In this document: positions 1 through 6,859 of the stretch, piece by piece
Layout: each line of letters starts with the position of its first letter
Numbering within the stretch: the stretch's first letter is position 1
Assembly (NCBI GenBank): GCA_039184335.1
Contig: JBCDBD010000066.1
Span: forward strand, 1-12,670
Source: JBCDBD01 sp039184335
GTDB taxonomy: Bacteria; Bacteroidota; Bacteroidia; Flavobacteriales; Flavobacteriaceae
Reading direction: 5' to 3'
Length of the DNA: 12,670 nt
The notes under the pieces: model-generated
Told to the model about the DNA's origin: nothing
The model's database searches: none
The model's input: only the letters and a program-made list of their open reading frames with translations
Translations under genes and position numbers: made by a program

Positions 1-126
1 ACAATTCTACAGATTTTAAGTGTCCGTGTTTTTGAAAAAGTGCCTGTAAATCAACTATTTGAAAGCAAAAATTACAAAAACAACAATACTGATCAATCTA
101 ATCAACTGATTATGTTTGACTTATAA
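1..126 (+). CDS. IS4-type transposase, C-terminal tail (partial)
   Basis: Frame 1 is open from the first base to a TAA at 124-126, giving 41 residues of the end of a protein whose start lies outside the window. It begins TILQILSVRVFEKVPVNQLF and ends QLIMFDL. An ILQ-ILS-FEK-P-NQLF stretch followed by an Asn/Lys-rich linker and a final QL-hydrophobic-FDL is how I remember the C-terminus of Bacteroidota IS4-family (DDE) transposases. The catalytic residues are not in view. The bases after the stop may belong to the right end of the insertion sequence, but the other end is absent so no inverted repeat can be shown. Whether the element is intact or a remnant cannot be told from here. The family call is from memory of the tail motif. 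Confidence 0.6.
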   Translation, partial: TILQILSVRVFEKVPVNQLFESKNYKNNNTDQSNQLIMFDL

Positions 127-316
127 CCGGACAGTAGTGGTTTCAAATCTTGTTTCATCTCATGAATCAGACACGACCAAAATCAGTCATATGGCTGACA
201 TCGTCCATAATGATCACTGACGTTAGAAACACAATGTTGGGCAGTTTATCAATTCAGGATCTATTTGGAGATCACAATTCCAATACTTGGTTGGCACCGC
301 TAACCAATTCCATATC

Positions 317-817
317 ATGAAGACACGAAAACAAAAAATCAGCTATATTTTCTCTTTCACTTTTGTAACTGCGATAACAATTATTTACCTATTCATAAGC
401 ATTGTGCTTATTCCCTATTGGCAGGGGCTATCTGGCAGCGAGATTCAAGAATGGTGGGGCGATTTTTTTACCCGATTTCCTTATTTGATGGTTCCTGTTC
501 ATTTATTGTCCATGATTACCATACTAATTGCGTTTGCCATACATCTTAAACAAGAAAAATCAATCAAAAGAACATGGTGGTTGATTGCACTACTGACCCT
601 ATTCATTTGCCAAGCCTTTAATTTCGCACTTCATGGAACGGTATATAACCCTGCATTGCAATCCGGTTTACTCGAACCTAAAGAAGCTTTGGTAGTTTTT
701 GACAATTGGGCTTTTTACCATAATCTTCGAACGTTAGCTGTTTGCATCAGTTTAGTTTTTTTGATTGGAATTGGCATTGTGAAAACAAAGAAAAGAATTC
801 CCCTAAACAGGAACTAA
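317..817 (+). CDS. DUF1772-like integral membrane protein
   Basis: This gene encodes a 166-residue inner-membrane protein with four predicted hydrophobic helices at about residues 8-33, 53-77, 85-105 and 135-154. Loop 1 carries IPYWQ...FFTRFP, and loop 3 carries HGTVYNP, a Gly/Leu-rich stretch and FDNWAFYHNLRT. The four-helix layout with an NP in the third loop and a W/H-rich segment before the last helix resembles the DUF1772 (anthrone-oxygenase-like) family, whose role in bacteria is mostly unknown. A TTG at 287 would add ten residues, but the ATG at 317 puts a basic KTRKQK stretch directly before the first helix, so I prefer it. No partner gene is evident: it lies between an insertion-sequence remnant and a broken gene. 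The frame is intact. The family call is moderate and the function is unknown. Confidence 0.7.
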   Translation: MKTRKQKISYIFSFTFVTAITIIYLFISIVLIPYWQGLSGSEIQEWWGDFFTRFPYLMVPVHLLSMITILIAFAIHLKQEKSIKRTWWLIALLTLFICQAFNFALHGTVYNPALQSGLLEPKEALVVFDNWAFYHNLRTLAVCISLVFLIGIGIVKTKKRIPLNRN

Positions 818-872
818 ATGCTATCGAGTGTCCCATCGGCCAGCCCGACAAACATGGATTTGAACCTCTATG

Positions 873-887
873 CAATCGCTGCGATTG
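873..887. repeat. short inverted repeat CAATCGC-T-GCGATTG
   Basis: Two perfect 7-bp arms are separated by one base, inside the 199-bp gap between the DUF1772-like gene and the broken gene. There is no T-run on either side, so it is not a convincing terminator. It could be an operator for a dimeric protein or chance. The rest of the gap (818-1016) holds only a 32-codon reading frame from 818 that I do not recognise. Confidence 0.3.
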
Positions 888-1016
888 ATAAATCCGCATT
901 ACCAAAACAATAGCATTGGGGTCAAACCACCAATACTGGTCGTCAGAACAAAAATTAGTACTCCACTGATAATCATCCCAAACTTTTAAGCGTAACTTTA
1001 ATCCTCAAGATGAGAC

Positions 1017-1330
1017 ATGAAGTTACAGCTTAAAACGTTGATTTTCTTTTATTTGTTTCTATGGACAAGCAATCAAACCACTGCACAGAACGCGATGGCA
1101 TCACATAAAGATTCCCTAAACGCTTTGATAATGACAAACTACGATTGGAATCGAAAAATCTTTCAGGCAGACCCTGCATTGGAGGATATTGATACTATTT
1201 TCCAGCTTTTTACAAATGATTTTGAATATACTCATCCAAAATACGGAAGAACATATTAAAGGGCTGATTTGTATCATGGTTACGGAAACAATCAAAAAGA
1301 AGGGGCTACAACGGGAAAATAGCATAGGCC
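1017..1330 (+). pseudogene. Broken SnoaL/NTF2-like secreted protein gene
   Basis: The frame opens with a typical signal peptide (MKLQ, a Leu/Phe-rich core, then TTAQ|NA, cleavage near residue 24). It continues as a helix-rich segment with DSLNALIMTNYDWNRKIF and LFTNDFEYTHPKYG, like the first helices and strand of a small SnoaL/NTF2-fold protein. It stops at TAA 1257-1259 after 80 codons, well short of the roughly 140-170 residues expected. Reading through in the same frame gives RADLYHGYGNNQKEG, which continues the domain plausibly. At about 1302-1306 the coding potential appears to move to another frame (GYNGKIA), which then meets a TAG at 1325. One nonsense change plus a one-base deletion in a G-run would explain this. 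Downstream to 1447 no frame continues convincingly. The family is tentative. A genuinely short 80-residue protein is the alternative. Confidence 0.5.
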
Positions 1331-1447
1331 TCAAGGCATACCAATCAAATTTGAGGCAATTTAACAACCGATCTTGGTTCCAAAATCAAATTTCATACAA
1401 CACCACATACAATAATCAGGGCTATAATAAAATATAAAACAATAAAA

Positions 1448-1870
1448 ATGAGAATATTAATTATAATTATTACATTTATTTGGGTCGGGATGGTATTCGG
1501 AATTTCATTCGTTGAAGCACCATTAAAATTCAGGGCACCCAACATCACATTGCCATTGGGGTTGGGTATTGGGAAAATTGTCTTTGGAGCTTTGAACAAA
1601 ATCGAAATAATTCTTGCAATAGGACTACCCATCAGCATTTGGTTTGGTAATTTTCCGGTAAGATCGAACTATTTCTATGGCTTGGTCTTTTTGGTACTTT
1701 TTATCCAATCAGTATGGTTGATACCGATATTGAATGAAAGGGCCGACATGATCATAGCTGGACAAGAAATACCCAAATCCTATCACCATATCACATTTAT
1801 CATACTCGAAATGGTTAAAATTACACTGCTCTTGGTGGCAGGAATCAGATTTTTAAATCTTACCGAATAA
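1448..1870 (+). CDS. Small four-helix membrane protein of unknown function
   Basis: This 140-residue protein has four hydrophobic segments at about residues 2-22, 46-66, 72-92 and 112-135. The first loop carries FVEAPLKFRAPNITLPLGLGIGK, and the third carries LNERADMIIAGQEIPKSYHH. The ATG at 1448 follows an A-rich stretch as expected in Bacteroidota, and the first helix begins immediately, so it likely serves as an uncleaved signal anchor. I do not recognise the family with confidence. The E-A-P in the first loop, the N-E-R after the third helix and the H-H before the last helix are the polar residues most likely to matter. It follows the broken secreted-protein gene, and no functional link to neighbours is visible. 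Confidence 0.65.
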   Translation: MRILIIIITFIWVGMVFGISFVEAPLKFRAPNITLPLGLGIGKIVFGALNKIEIILAIGLPISIWFGNFPVRSNYFYGLVFLVLFIQSVWLIPILNERADMIIAGQEIPKSYHHITFIILEMVKITLLLVAGIRFLNLTE

Positions 1871-2171
1871 TGAAGAATATTCGAAATTAGGTTGGTGGTA
1901 TATTAGGTTTTAGCGGATGAAGGCAACAACAAGGTTCTTGTGAATATTGTTTCAGACTAATCTACAAATGCAATCCTCATTTTAAAATATCTGGAATAGC
2001 ATAAAAAAACAGAAACAAACAACATCGTAAACTTCTCTTTATCAACAGCATGGAATTACCCTGTACAAGGAAAATACCTTTAATAAGGCGATTATGCTGT
2101 GCTCTTTTATCGCTTATAATACGAAATAAGAGCCAGACTCAATCTCACTATAATTAAGTTAGATTGAACTT

Positions 2172-2204
2172 ATTGACAAAATACGGGTGCAATGCTTAAT
2201 TTTA
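2172..2204 (+). promoter_or_regulatory. Candidate Bacteroidota-type promoter for acnB
   Basis: TTG at 2173-2175 is followed after 21 bp by TAATTTTA at 2197-2204. This compares with the Bacteroidota primary-sigma pattern TTTG, 19-23 bp, TAnnTTTG; it matches seven of eight counted positions of the -7 box. It would start the transcript near 2211 and give acnB a leader of about 80 bases that includes the hairpin at 2245-2274. In AT-rich DNA such matches also arise by chance. Confidence 0.4.
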
Positions 2205-2244
2205 TGGGCAAATGAGCATCTCATAGGCTCTTCTTATATTATTT

Positions 2245-2274
2245 GCCAAAGCGATTTAGTGGAAAAGCTTTGGC
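2245..2274 (+). promoter_or_regulatory. Leader hairpin or operator just before acnB start
   Basis: GCCAAAGC (2245-2252) and GCTTTGGC (2267-2274) are perfect reverse complements with a 14-base loop. The right arm ends 15 bases before the acnB ATG, so the stem would sit at the edge of the ribosome footprint if it lies in the mRNA. There is no T-run after it, which argues against a terminator. It could control translation, stabilise the mRNA or be a DNA operator. The function is inference; the repeat itself is seen. Confidence 0.5.
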
Positions 2275-2289
2275 TAAAGAAAAACTATT

Positions 2290-5094
2290 ATGCATACATA
2301 TATCAAGTACCTTAAGGAGATTGAGGAAAGAAAAAGCCAGGCACTCCATCCAAAACCAATCGATGATGCTGATCTGCTAGCTGAAATCATTGCCCAAATC
2401 AAAGATACGGGTAATGAGCATCGAAAAGACTCGCTTGACTTCTTCATTTACAATGTGTTGCCAGGCACCACCAGCGCCGCTGGGGTCAAAGCAATTTTTT
2501 TAAAGGAAATCGTTCTTGGAGAATCGATCGTGGAAGAAATATCACCCGAATTTGCCTTTGAGCAGTTATCGCACATGAAAGGAGGGCCATCCATCGACGT
2601 GCTCCTCGATCTTGCTTTGGGAGATGATGATGCCATTGCAAAAGAAGCTGCCAACGTACTTAAAACTCAAGTTTTTCTCTATGAGGCAGACATGGAACGT
2701 TTGGAGGCAGCTTTTAATAAAGGTAATAAAATAGCGAAAGAGATCATTGAAAGTTATGCACAGGCTGAATTCTTCACCAAATTACCAGAGTTGGAAGAAG
2801 AAATAAAAGTGGTGACGTTTATAGCGGGGGTGGGAGACATTTCTACAGATTTACTTTCCCCAGGTAGTGATGCACACTCCAGATCAGATCGCGAGCTACA
2901 TGGCCAATGTATGTTTGAACACAATAAAGATCAACAAAATGAACTATTGGAACTTCAAAAGAAGCATCCTGATAAAAGAATCATGTTGGTTGCCGAAAAA
3001 GGCACCATGGGTGTCGGTTCTTCAAGAATGTCGGGGGTAAACAATGTGGCCCTTTGGATCGGCAAACAAGCTAGCCCTTACGTACCCTTTATCAATATTG
3101 CTCCCATAGTGGCAGGCACAAACGGTATTTCTCCGATATTTCTTACTACAGTGGGTGTAACAGGTGGCATTGGCTTGGATCTCAAAAACTGGGTGAAAAA
3201 GTACGATCAAGATGGCAAACTTGTTGTAGATGAAGAAGGGGAACCCATCTTAGAACAGGCCTATGCGGTTGATACCGGAACGGTACTTACCATAAACACA
3301 AAGACCAAGAAATTATATAATGGTGACCAAGAATTGATGGACGTCTCTTCGGCATTTACGCCCCAGAAGATGGAATTTATGCAGGCTGGAGGCTCTTACG
3401 CCATTGTATTTGGCAAAAAACTACAAACATTTGCAGCCAAAACCTTAGGTATAGCTGTCCCACCCGTATTTGCCCCCTCCAAAGAAATTTCACACAAAGG
3501 ACAGGGACTTACCGCCGTAGAAAAAATCTTCAATAAAAATGCGGTAGGTACTTCAGGTGCCACGCTGCATGCTGGTTCGTATGTTCGCGTACAGGTAAAT
3601 ATTGTAGGTTCTCAAGATACCACGGGACTTATGACCTCCCAAGAATTGGAAATGATGGCTGCCACCGTGATATCTCCCATAGTGGACGGTGGATATCAAT
3701 CGGGGTGCCATACCGCTTCGGTATGGGACTTAAAATCCCAAGAAAACATACCAAGGCTGATGAAGTTCATGAACGATTTCGGCCTGATCACCGCCCGCCA
3801 CCCAAAACATAAATACCACCCATTGACCGATGTCATCCACAAGGTGCTGAATGACTTAACTGTAGATGATTGGGCAATTATCATCGGCGGTGACTCGCAC
3901 ACGAGAATGTCAAAAGGGGTTGCTTTTGGTGCGGACTCGGGTACGGTTGCCCTTGCATTGGCCACTGGTGAAGCATCCATGCCCATACCAGAATCAGTGA
4001 AGGTAACGTTCAAGGGAGAAATGAAAGATCACATGGATTTTCGAGATGTCGTACATGCCACCCAATCACAAATGCTAAAGAAATTCGGAGGGGAAAATGT
4101 ATTTCAAGGAAGAATCATTGAGGTCCATATAGGCACACTTCCATCTGACCAGGCCTTTACATTTACCGATTGGACTGCAGAAATGAAAGCCAAGGCTTCT
4201 ATCTGTATTTCCCAAGACGATACCCTCATAGAATCACTCGAGATTGCCAAAAGCAGAATTCAGATCATGATTGACAAGGGTATGGACAATGAAAAGAAGG
4301 TCCTTCAAGGCCTCATTGACATGGCGAATAAACGAATCTCTGAAATCAGATCAGGAGAGAAACCACCACTGGCACCAGATGAACATGCAACGTATTATGC
4401 AGAATTTGAGGTAGATTTAAACATCATCGACGAGCCTATGATTGCCGACCCAGATGTGCACAATGAGGATGTTTCCAAAAGATACACCCACGATACGATT
4501 CGAGAGCTTTCGTATTACCAAGGAAAAAAATATGTTGATCTTGGTTTTGTAGGGTCTTGTATGGTTCATAAAGGGGACATCAAGATTGTTTCGAAGATGC
4601 TAAAAAACCTGGAAGAACAATATGGAAAGGTAGAGTTTAACGCTCCTCTTGTAGTCACTGCTCCCACCTATAACATCATAGACGAACTTAAAGAAGAGGG
4701 TGATTGGGAAATGCTTCAGAAGTATTCAGGATTTGAATTCGATGATGCTGCCCCTAAAAATACCGCCCGAACTGAATACAAGAATATTCTGTATCTAGAA
4801 CGGCCAGGATGTAATCTGTGTATGGGCAACCAAGAAAAAGCAGAAAAAGGCGATACCGTCATGGCCACATCCACACGCCTGTTTCAAGGCCGTGTGGTCA
4901 AAGATTCAGATCGCAAGAAAGGAGAATCATTACTGGCCTCAACACCGGTGGTCGTTCTTTCAGCTATTCTGGGCCGAACCCCTACACTTGAAGAATACAA
5001 AGTGGCAGTCAAAGGCATAAAACTTACCCAATTTGCCCCCCCGCTCAAAAAACTAACATCAAATTCAAGACCTGGTCACCTACTTTCTTATTAG
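2290..5094 (+). CDS. acnB: Aconitate hydratase B (bifunctional with 2-methylisocitrate dehydratase in some bacteria)
   Basis: This cytosolic TCA-cycle enzyme isomerises citrate and isocitrate through cis-aconitate using a [4Fe-4S] cluster. Domain order fits AcnB: an N-terminal helical repeat domain (about residues 1-165, with HPKPIDDADLLAEII), a swivel domain (about 165-390, with DLLSPGSDAHSRSD and MGVGSSRMSG at 240-249), then the catalytic core. The core has VGSQDTTG, GCHTASVWD (Cys473), GGDSHTR (534-540), GSCMVHKGD and PGCNLCMGNQ. The three cluster ligands are Cys757, Cys841 and Cys844, corresponding to Cys710, Cys769 and Cys772 of E. coli AcnB. At 934 residues it is about 70 longer than the E. 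coli protein. Part of the excess is a roughly 25-residue insertion between the first and second cluster cysteines (DWEMLQKYSGFEFDDAAPKN region), as I recall for the Bacteroidota form. The ATG at 2290 is supported by homology from the first residues. It appears to be transcribed alone. Confidence 0.97.
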   Translation: MHTYIKYLKEIEERKSQALHPKPIDDADLLAEIIAQIKDTGNEHRKDSLDFFIYNVLPGTTSAAGVKAIFLKEIVLGESIVEEISPEFAFEQLSHMKGGPSIDVLLDLALGDDDAIAKEAANVLKTQVFLYEADMERLEAAFNKGNKIAKEIIESYAQAEFFTKLPELEEEIKVVTFIAGVGDISTDLLSPGSDAHSRSDRELHGQCMFEHNKDQQNELLELQKKHPDKRIMLVAEKGTMGVGSSRMSGVNNVALWIGKQASPYVPFINIAPIVAGTNGISPIFLTTVGVTGGIGLDLKNWVKKYDQDGKLVVDEEGEPILEQAYAVDTGTVLTINTKTKKLYNGDQELMDVSSAFTPQKMEFMQAGGSYAIVFGKKLQTFAAKTLGIAVPPVFAPSKEISHKGQGLTAVEKIFNKNAVGTSGATLHAGSYVRVQVNIVGSQDTTGLMTSQELEMMAATVISPIVDGGYQSGCHTASVWDLKSQENIPRLMKFMNDFGLITARHPKHKYHPLTDVIHKVLNDLTVDDWAIIIGGDSHTRMSKGVAFGADSGTVALALATGEASMPIPESVKVTFKGEMKDHMDFRDVVHATQSQMLKKFGGENVFQGRIIEVHIGTLPSDQAFTFTDWTAEMKAKASICISQDDTLIESLEIAKSRIQIMIDKGMDNEKKVLQGLIDMANKRISEIRSGEKPPLAPDEHATYYAEFEVDLNIIDEPMIADPDVHNEDVSKRYTHDTIRELSYYQGKKYVDLGFVGSCMVHKGDIKIVSKMLKNLEEQYGKVEFNAPLVVTAPTYNIIDELKEEGDWEMLQKYSGFEFDDAAPKNTARTEYKNILYLERPGCNLCMGNQEKAEKGDTVMATSTRLFQGRVVKDSDRKKGESLLASTPVVVLSAILGRTPTLEEYKVAVKGIKLTQFAPPLKKLTSNSRPGHLLSY

Positions 5095-5179
5095 ATGTTC
5101 AGCCAAGGTTACACTAAGTCACATAAAAGATATGGATAAGAAAGATTTTGGGTGTATTAGGTCTGAACATAAAAATCAT

Positions 5180-5365
5180 ATGACTACCACAATGCATGTC
5201 AGTGGAATTGACCTTAACAATATTATCGAAGAAACAGAAACAGAAGACCGAGAAGAGAACATTGTAGTATCAATATCAAAAGGCAATAGTCAAAAAGATA
5301 CTGAACGTCATTACAATGTTGTTTGTGCCGATCAGCAAAAAAATTGCCCTTATGTCGATATATAG
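5180..5365 (+). CDS. Doubtful small ORF overlapping the DUF4442 gene
   Basis: A frame open from 5132 contains ATG codons at 5132 and 5180. From the second it encodes 61 residues: MTTTMHVSGIDLNNI, then an acidic EETETEDREE stretch, then KDTERHYNVVCADQQKNCPYVDI. It is hydrophilic and has no membrane segment or known motif that I recognise; two Cys lie near its end. Its stop falls 14 bases inside the preferred start of the next gene, which would fit translational coupling. It could equally be an untranslated leader of that gene that happens to be open. Confidence 0.25.
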   Translation: MTTTMHVSGIDLNNIIEETETEDREENIVVSISKGNSQKDTERHYNVVCADQQKNCPYVDI

Positions 5366-5882
5366 GAAGATAGCAGCAATCGGTCCTCATTTTTTTTCAA
5401 AGGCAACACTATTCAAATATGGGTTCAATTACTCCCCCATGTATAGGAGAAGTACCGCAAAGATTATTGAAGTATCTTCAGATTTGATGACCGTGAAAAT
5501 CAAATTGCCCATCAATTGGAAGAACAAAAACTATGTGAACTCCATTTTTGGGGGAAGCATGTTTTCTGCTGTGGACCCCATACCGATGGTACAATTACTA
5601 AACCTTATTGGCGATCGTTATGTTGTCTGGGACAAATCAGCCAAAATCTCGTTCAAAAAACCGGCCAAAGAGAACCTCTTCGCAGAATTCAACTATTCAG
5701 AAAAAGAACTGGAAGAGCTTAAATCAAGGGTCAAGGCAAACAGCGAAACAGAAATCCTAAAACTGACGAAGTTGACCAATAAAGATGGCACGGCAGTGTA
5801 TTGCGAAGTGGAGAAAACCATCTATGTCGCAGATAAGAACCATTACAAATCAAAAAAGCAAAAACGGGAACAACGGCCATAG
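5352..5882 (+). CDS. DUF4442-family hotdog-fold protein (thioesterase-like)
   Basis: This 176-residue soluble protein belongs to the DUF4442 group, related in fold to hotdog acyl-CoA thioesterases. The strongest signs are VNSIFGGSMFSAVDPIPMVQLLN, a hotdog central-helix type stretch with an N-x-x-x-G-G-x-x-F pattern, and VVWDKSAKISFKKPAKENLFAEF, matching the following strands. The C-terminal tail is Lys/Arg-rich (KSKKQKREQRP). An ATG at 5316 would add 12 residues (LFVPISKKIALM). I prefer 5352 because MSIYRKIAAIGPHFFSKATLFKYGFNYSPMYRR is the usual N-terminus of this family. No substrate is known. Its neighbours, acnB and the DinB gene, give no pathway clue, although a role in acyl-CoA or lipid turnover is the usual guess. 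Confidence 0.85.
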   Translation: MSIYRKIAAIGPHFFSKATLFKYGFNYSPMYRRSTAKIIEVSSDLMTVKIKLPINWKNKNYVNSIFGGSMFSAVDPIPMVQLLNLIGDRYVVWDKSAKISFKKPAKENLFAEFNYSEKELEELKSRVKANSETEILKLTKLTNKDGTAVYCEVEKTIYVADKNHYKSKKQKREQRP

Positions 5883-6031
5883 AGCCTGACCATATAGCCA
5901 CAAGTCGAGGGAAAGTGCCTATTGATACTTGTTGAATACAACCCCAAAAGCCAATTAACATTTACTTTGCTTTTCCCCTCTACATTATGCCCTATTTTTA
6001 ATACATATCACAATTGATCAATACACTGAAG

Positions 6032-6655
6032 ATGAATCGAAGATTGCTCTTAAGTTTGATCGGACTAGGTCCGTTAGCACTGATTTCTTCCAAAATACAA
6101 CCCTACAATCCCATTGTGGCCAATCTTATCAAAAGATGGGAAAGTGCAAAAACATATACAATGGCGGTATTCAATGCCATGCCAGAAGATGATATAGAGT
6201 TTGCCCCTACAACGGACCAAATGAGTTTTGCCCAGCATTTTATGCATCTTGGCTTTATCAATGTGACTTATATCGGCATATTGGTCGATGCCAAGACCTA
6301 TACCGATTTCTACGCACTCATGGAAGCCAAGTTCTTAATACAGCCACCAGACGACATCAACCTGTTTCAACCGGACCGTTTAACAACAAGAGATGCAAAA
6401 ACCAACAAAACCTTGGTATCAAAATACATTGCCGATACATTTGACTATGTAATTTCAAGTTTGGCCAGTGTTAGTGACGATATCCTCACTAAAGGAGAGG
6501 ACAAAGAAAAACCGGACTATTTATCTGGCCATTCCAACCTTGACCTCATTTTGCGTGGCGAAAGCCACACGGCACATCACCGGGCCCAGGCAATTGCCTA
6601 TTTGCGAATGAATGGCATAAGACCGCCAAAATATACCCCATACCACAAGTTTTAA
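6032..6655 (+). CDS. DinB-family (DinB/YfiT-like) putative metal-binding protein with N-terminal anchor
   Basis: The 207-residue protein starts MNRRLLLSLIGLGPLALISS, a hydrophobic N-terminal segment after two arginines, so it is probably exported or anchored. A four-helix DinB domain follows. The metal site of this fold is a His in helix 2 and an H-x-x-x-H pair in the last helix. Here the candidates are His69/His72 (SFAQHFMHLGF) and His179/His183 (GESHTAHHRAQAIAYLRMNG), which match well. The closing GIRPPKY is also typical of the family. A TTG at 6014 would extend it by six residues, but the ATG at 6032 gives the cleaner signal sequence. Family members include thiol-dependent transferases and many proteins of unknown role, so I assign no reaction. 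It has its own gap of 149 bp upstream and 204 bp downstream. Confidence 0.85.
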   Translation: MNRRLLLSLIGLGPLALISSKIQPYNPIVANLIKRWESAKTYTMAVFNAMPEDDIEFAPTTDQMSFAQHFMHLGFINVTYIGILVDAKTYTDFYALMEAKFLIQPPDDINLFQPDRLTTRDAKTNKTLVSKYIADTFDYVISSLASVSDDILTKGEDKEKPDYLSGHSNLDLILRGESHTAHHRAQAIAYLRMNGIRPPKYTPYHKF

Positions 6656-6675
6656 TAGAACATAGGTTCAAAAAA

Positions 6676-6689
6676 GCCAAAGTCTTGGC
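6676..6689 (-). repeat. Small inverted repeat in the gap before the nitrate operon
   Basis: GCCAA and TTGGC are separated by four bases. Read on the minus strand, the hairpin is followed by TTTTTT, like a weak intrinsic terminator. No minus-strand gene is present to need it, and on the plus strand there is no T-run, so it may be chance. The rest of 6656-6795 holds no recognisable gene. Confidence 0.2.
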
Positions 6690-6795
6690 AGTCGTGTCCC
6701 GTATTTCAAGTATATCCCATTAGCAAAACCCTAAGTTCTAGCCTCCATTATTAGCAATCCCCCAGAATAAGGGCAAACTATTGCGAAATCCATAC

Positions 6796-6811
6796 TACGT
6801 ATTTATACGTA
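6796..6811. promoter_or_regulatory. Palindromic operator candidate of the nitrate operon
   Basis: TACGTAT (6796-6802) and ATACGTA (6805-6811) are perfect reverse complements separated by TT. The site lies 49 bases before the nitrate reductase ATG. It occupies the place where a -33 box would be relative to the -7-like element at 6818-6825. That arrangement suits binding by a dimeric activator that substitutes for a poor -33 box. The bound protein is unknown. The half-sites do not match the TTGA/TCAA pattern of Crp/Fnr sites, and the GTA/TAC spacing (4 bp) differs from cyanobacterial NtcA sites (8 bp). Confidence 0.5.
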
Positions 6812-6817
6812 AAACTT

Positions 6818-6825
6818 TAATTTTC
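6818..6825 (+). promoter_or_regulatory. -7-like promoter element of the nitrate operon
   Basis: TAATTTTC matches the Bacteroidota TAnnTTTG box except for the last base. No TTTG or TTG lies 19-23 bp upstream; the palindrome at 6796-6811 occupies that position instead. Transcription would start near 6832, giving a leader of fewer than 30 bases before the nitrate reductase start. Confidence 0.4.
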
Positions 6826-6859
6826 GGGTAGAAAACCATGAAAACGATTTCTTCTTGGC

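Larger units (their letters stand above)
1871..2289. other. 419-bp gene-free stretch upstream of acnB
   Basis: No convincing gene is present. The longest frame with a start (ATG 2050, about 35 codons) is Cys/Arg/Leu-rich and unlike a real protein. Another frame around 2040-2130 reads a protein-like patch (TLYKENTFNKAIMLC) bounded by stops, possibly a relic. The 3' part carries the candidate acnB promoter and the leader hairpin listed separately. Confidence 0.55.

Noticed and set aside
200..260. A GACGTTAG...TGTTGGGCAGT stretch that resembles integron recombination sites or related Bacteroidota intergenic repeats
   Set aside because: Only one half-site fits the GTTRRRY pattern, no matching partner arm folds with it, and there is no cassette array or integrase in the window.
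2050..2157. 35-codon frame in the gap before acnB
   Set aside because: The composition is Arg/Cys/Leu-rich without protein-like character and there is no start context. Other frames there are full of stops.
5962..5969. TTACTTTG as a -7 promoter box for the DinB-family gene
   Set aside because: The second base does not fit TAnnTTTG, and the nearest upstream TTG is 27 bp away, outside the usual 19-23 bp.
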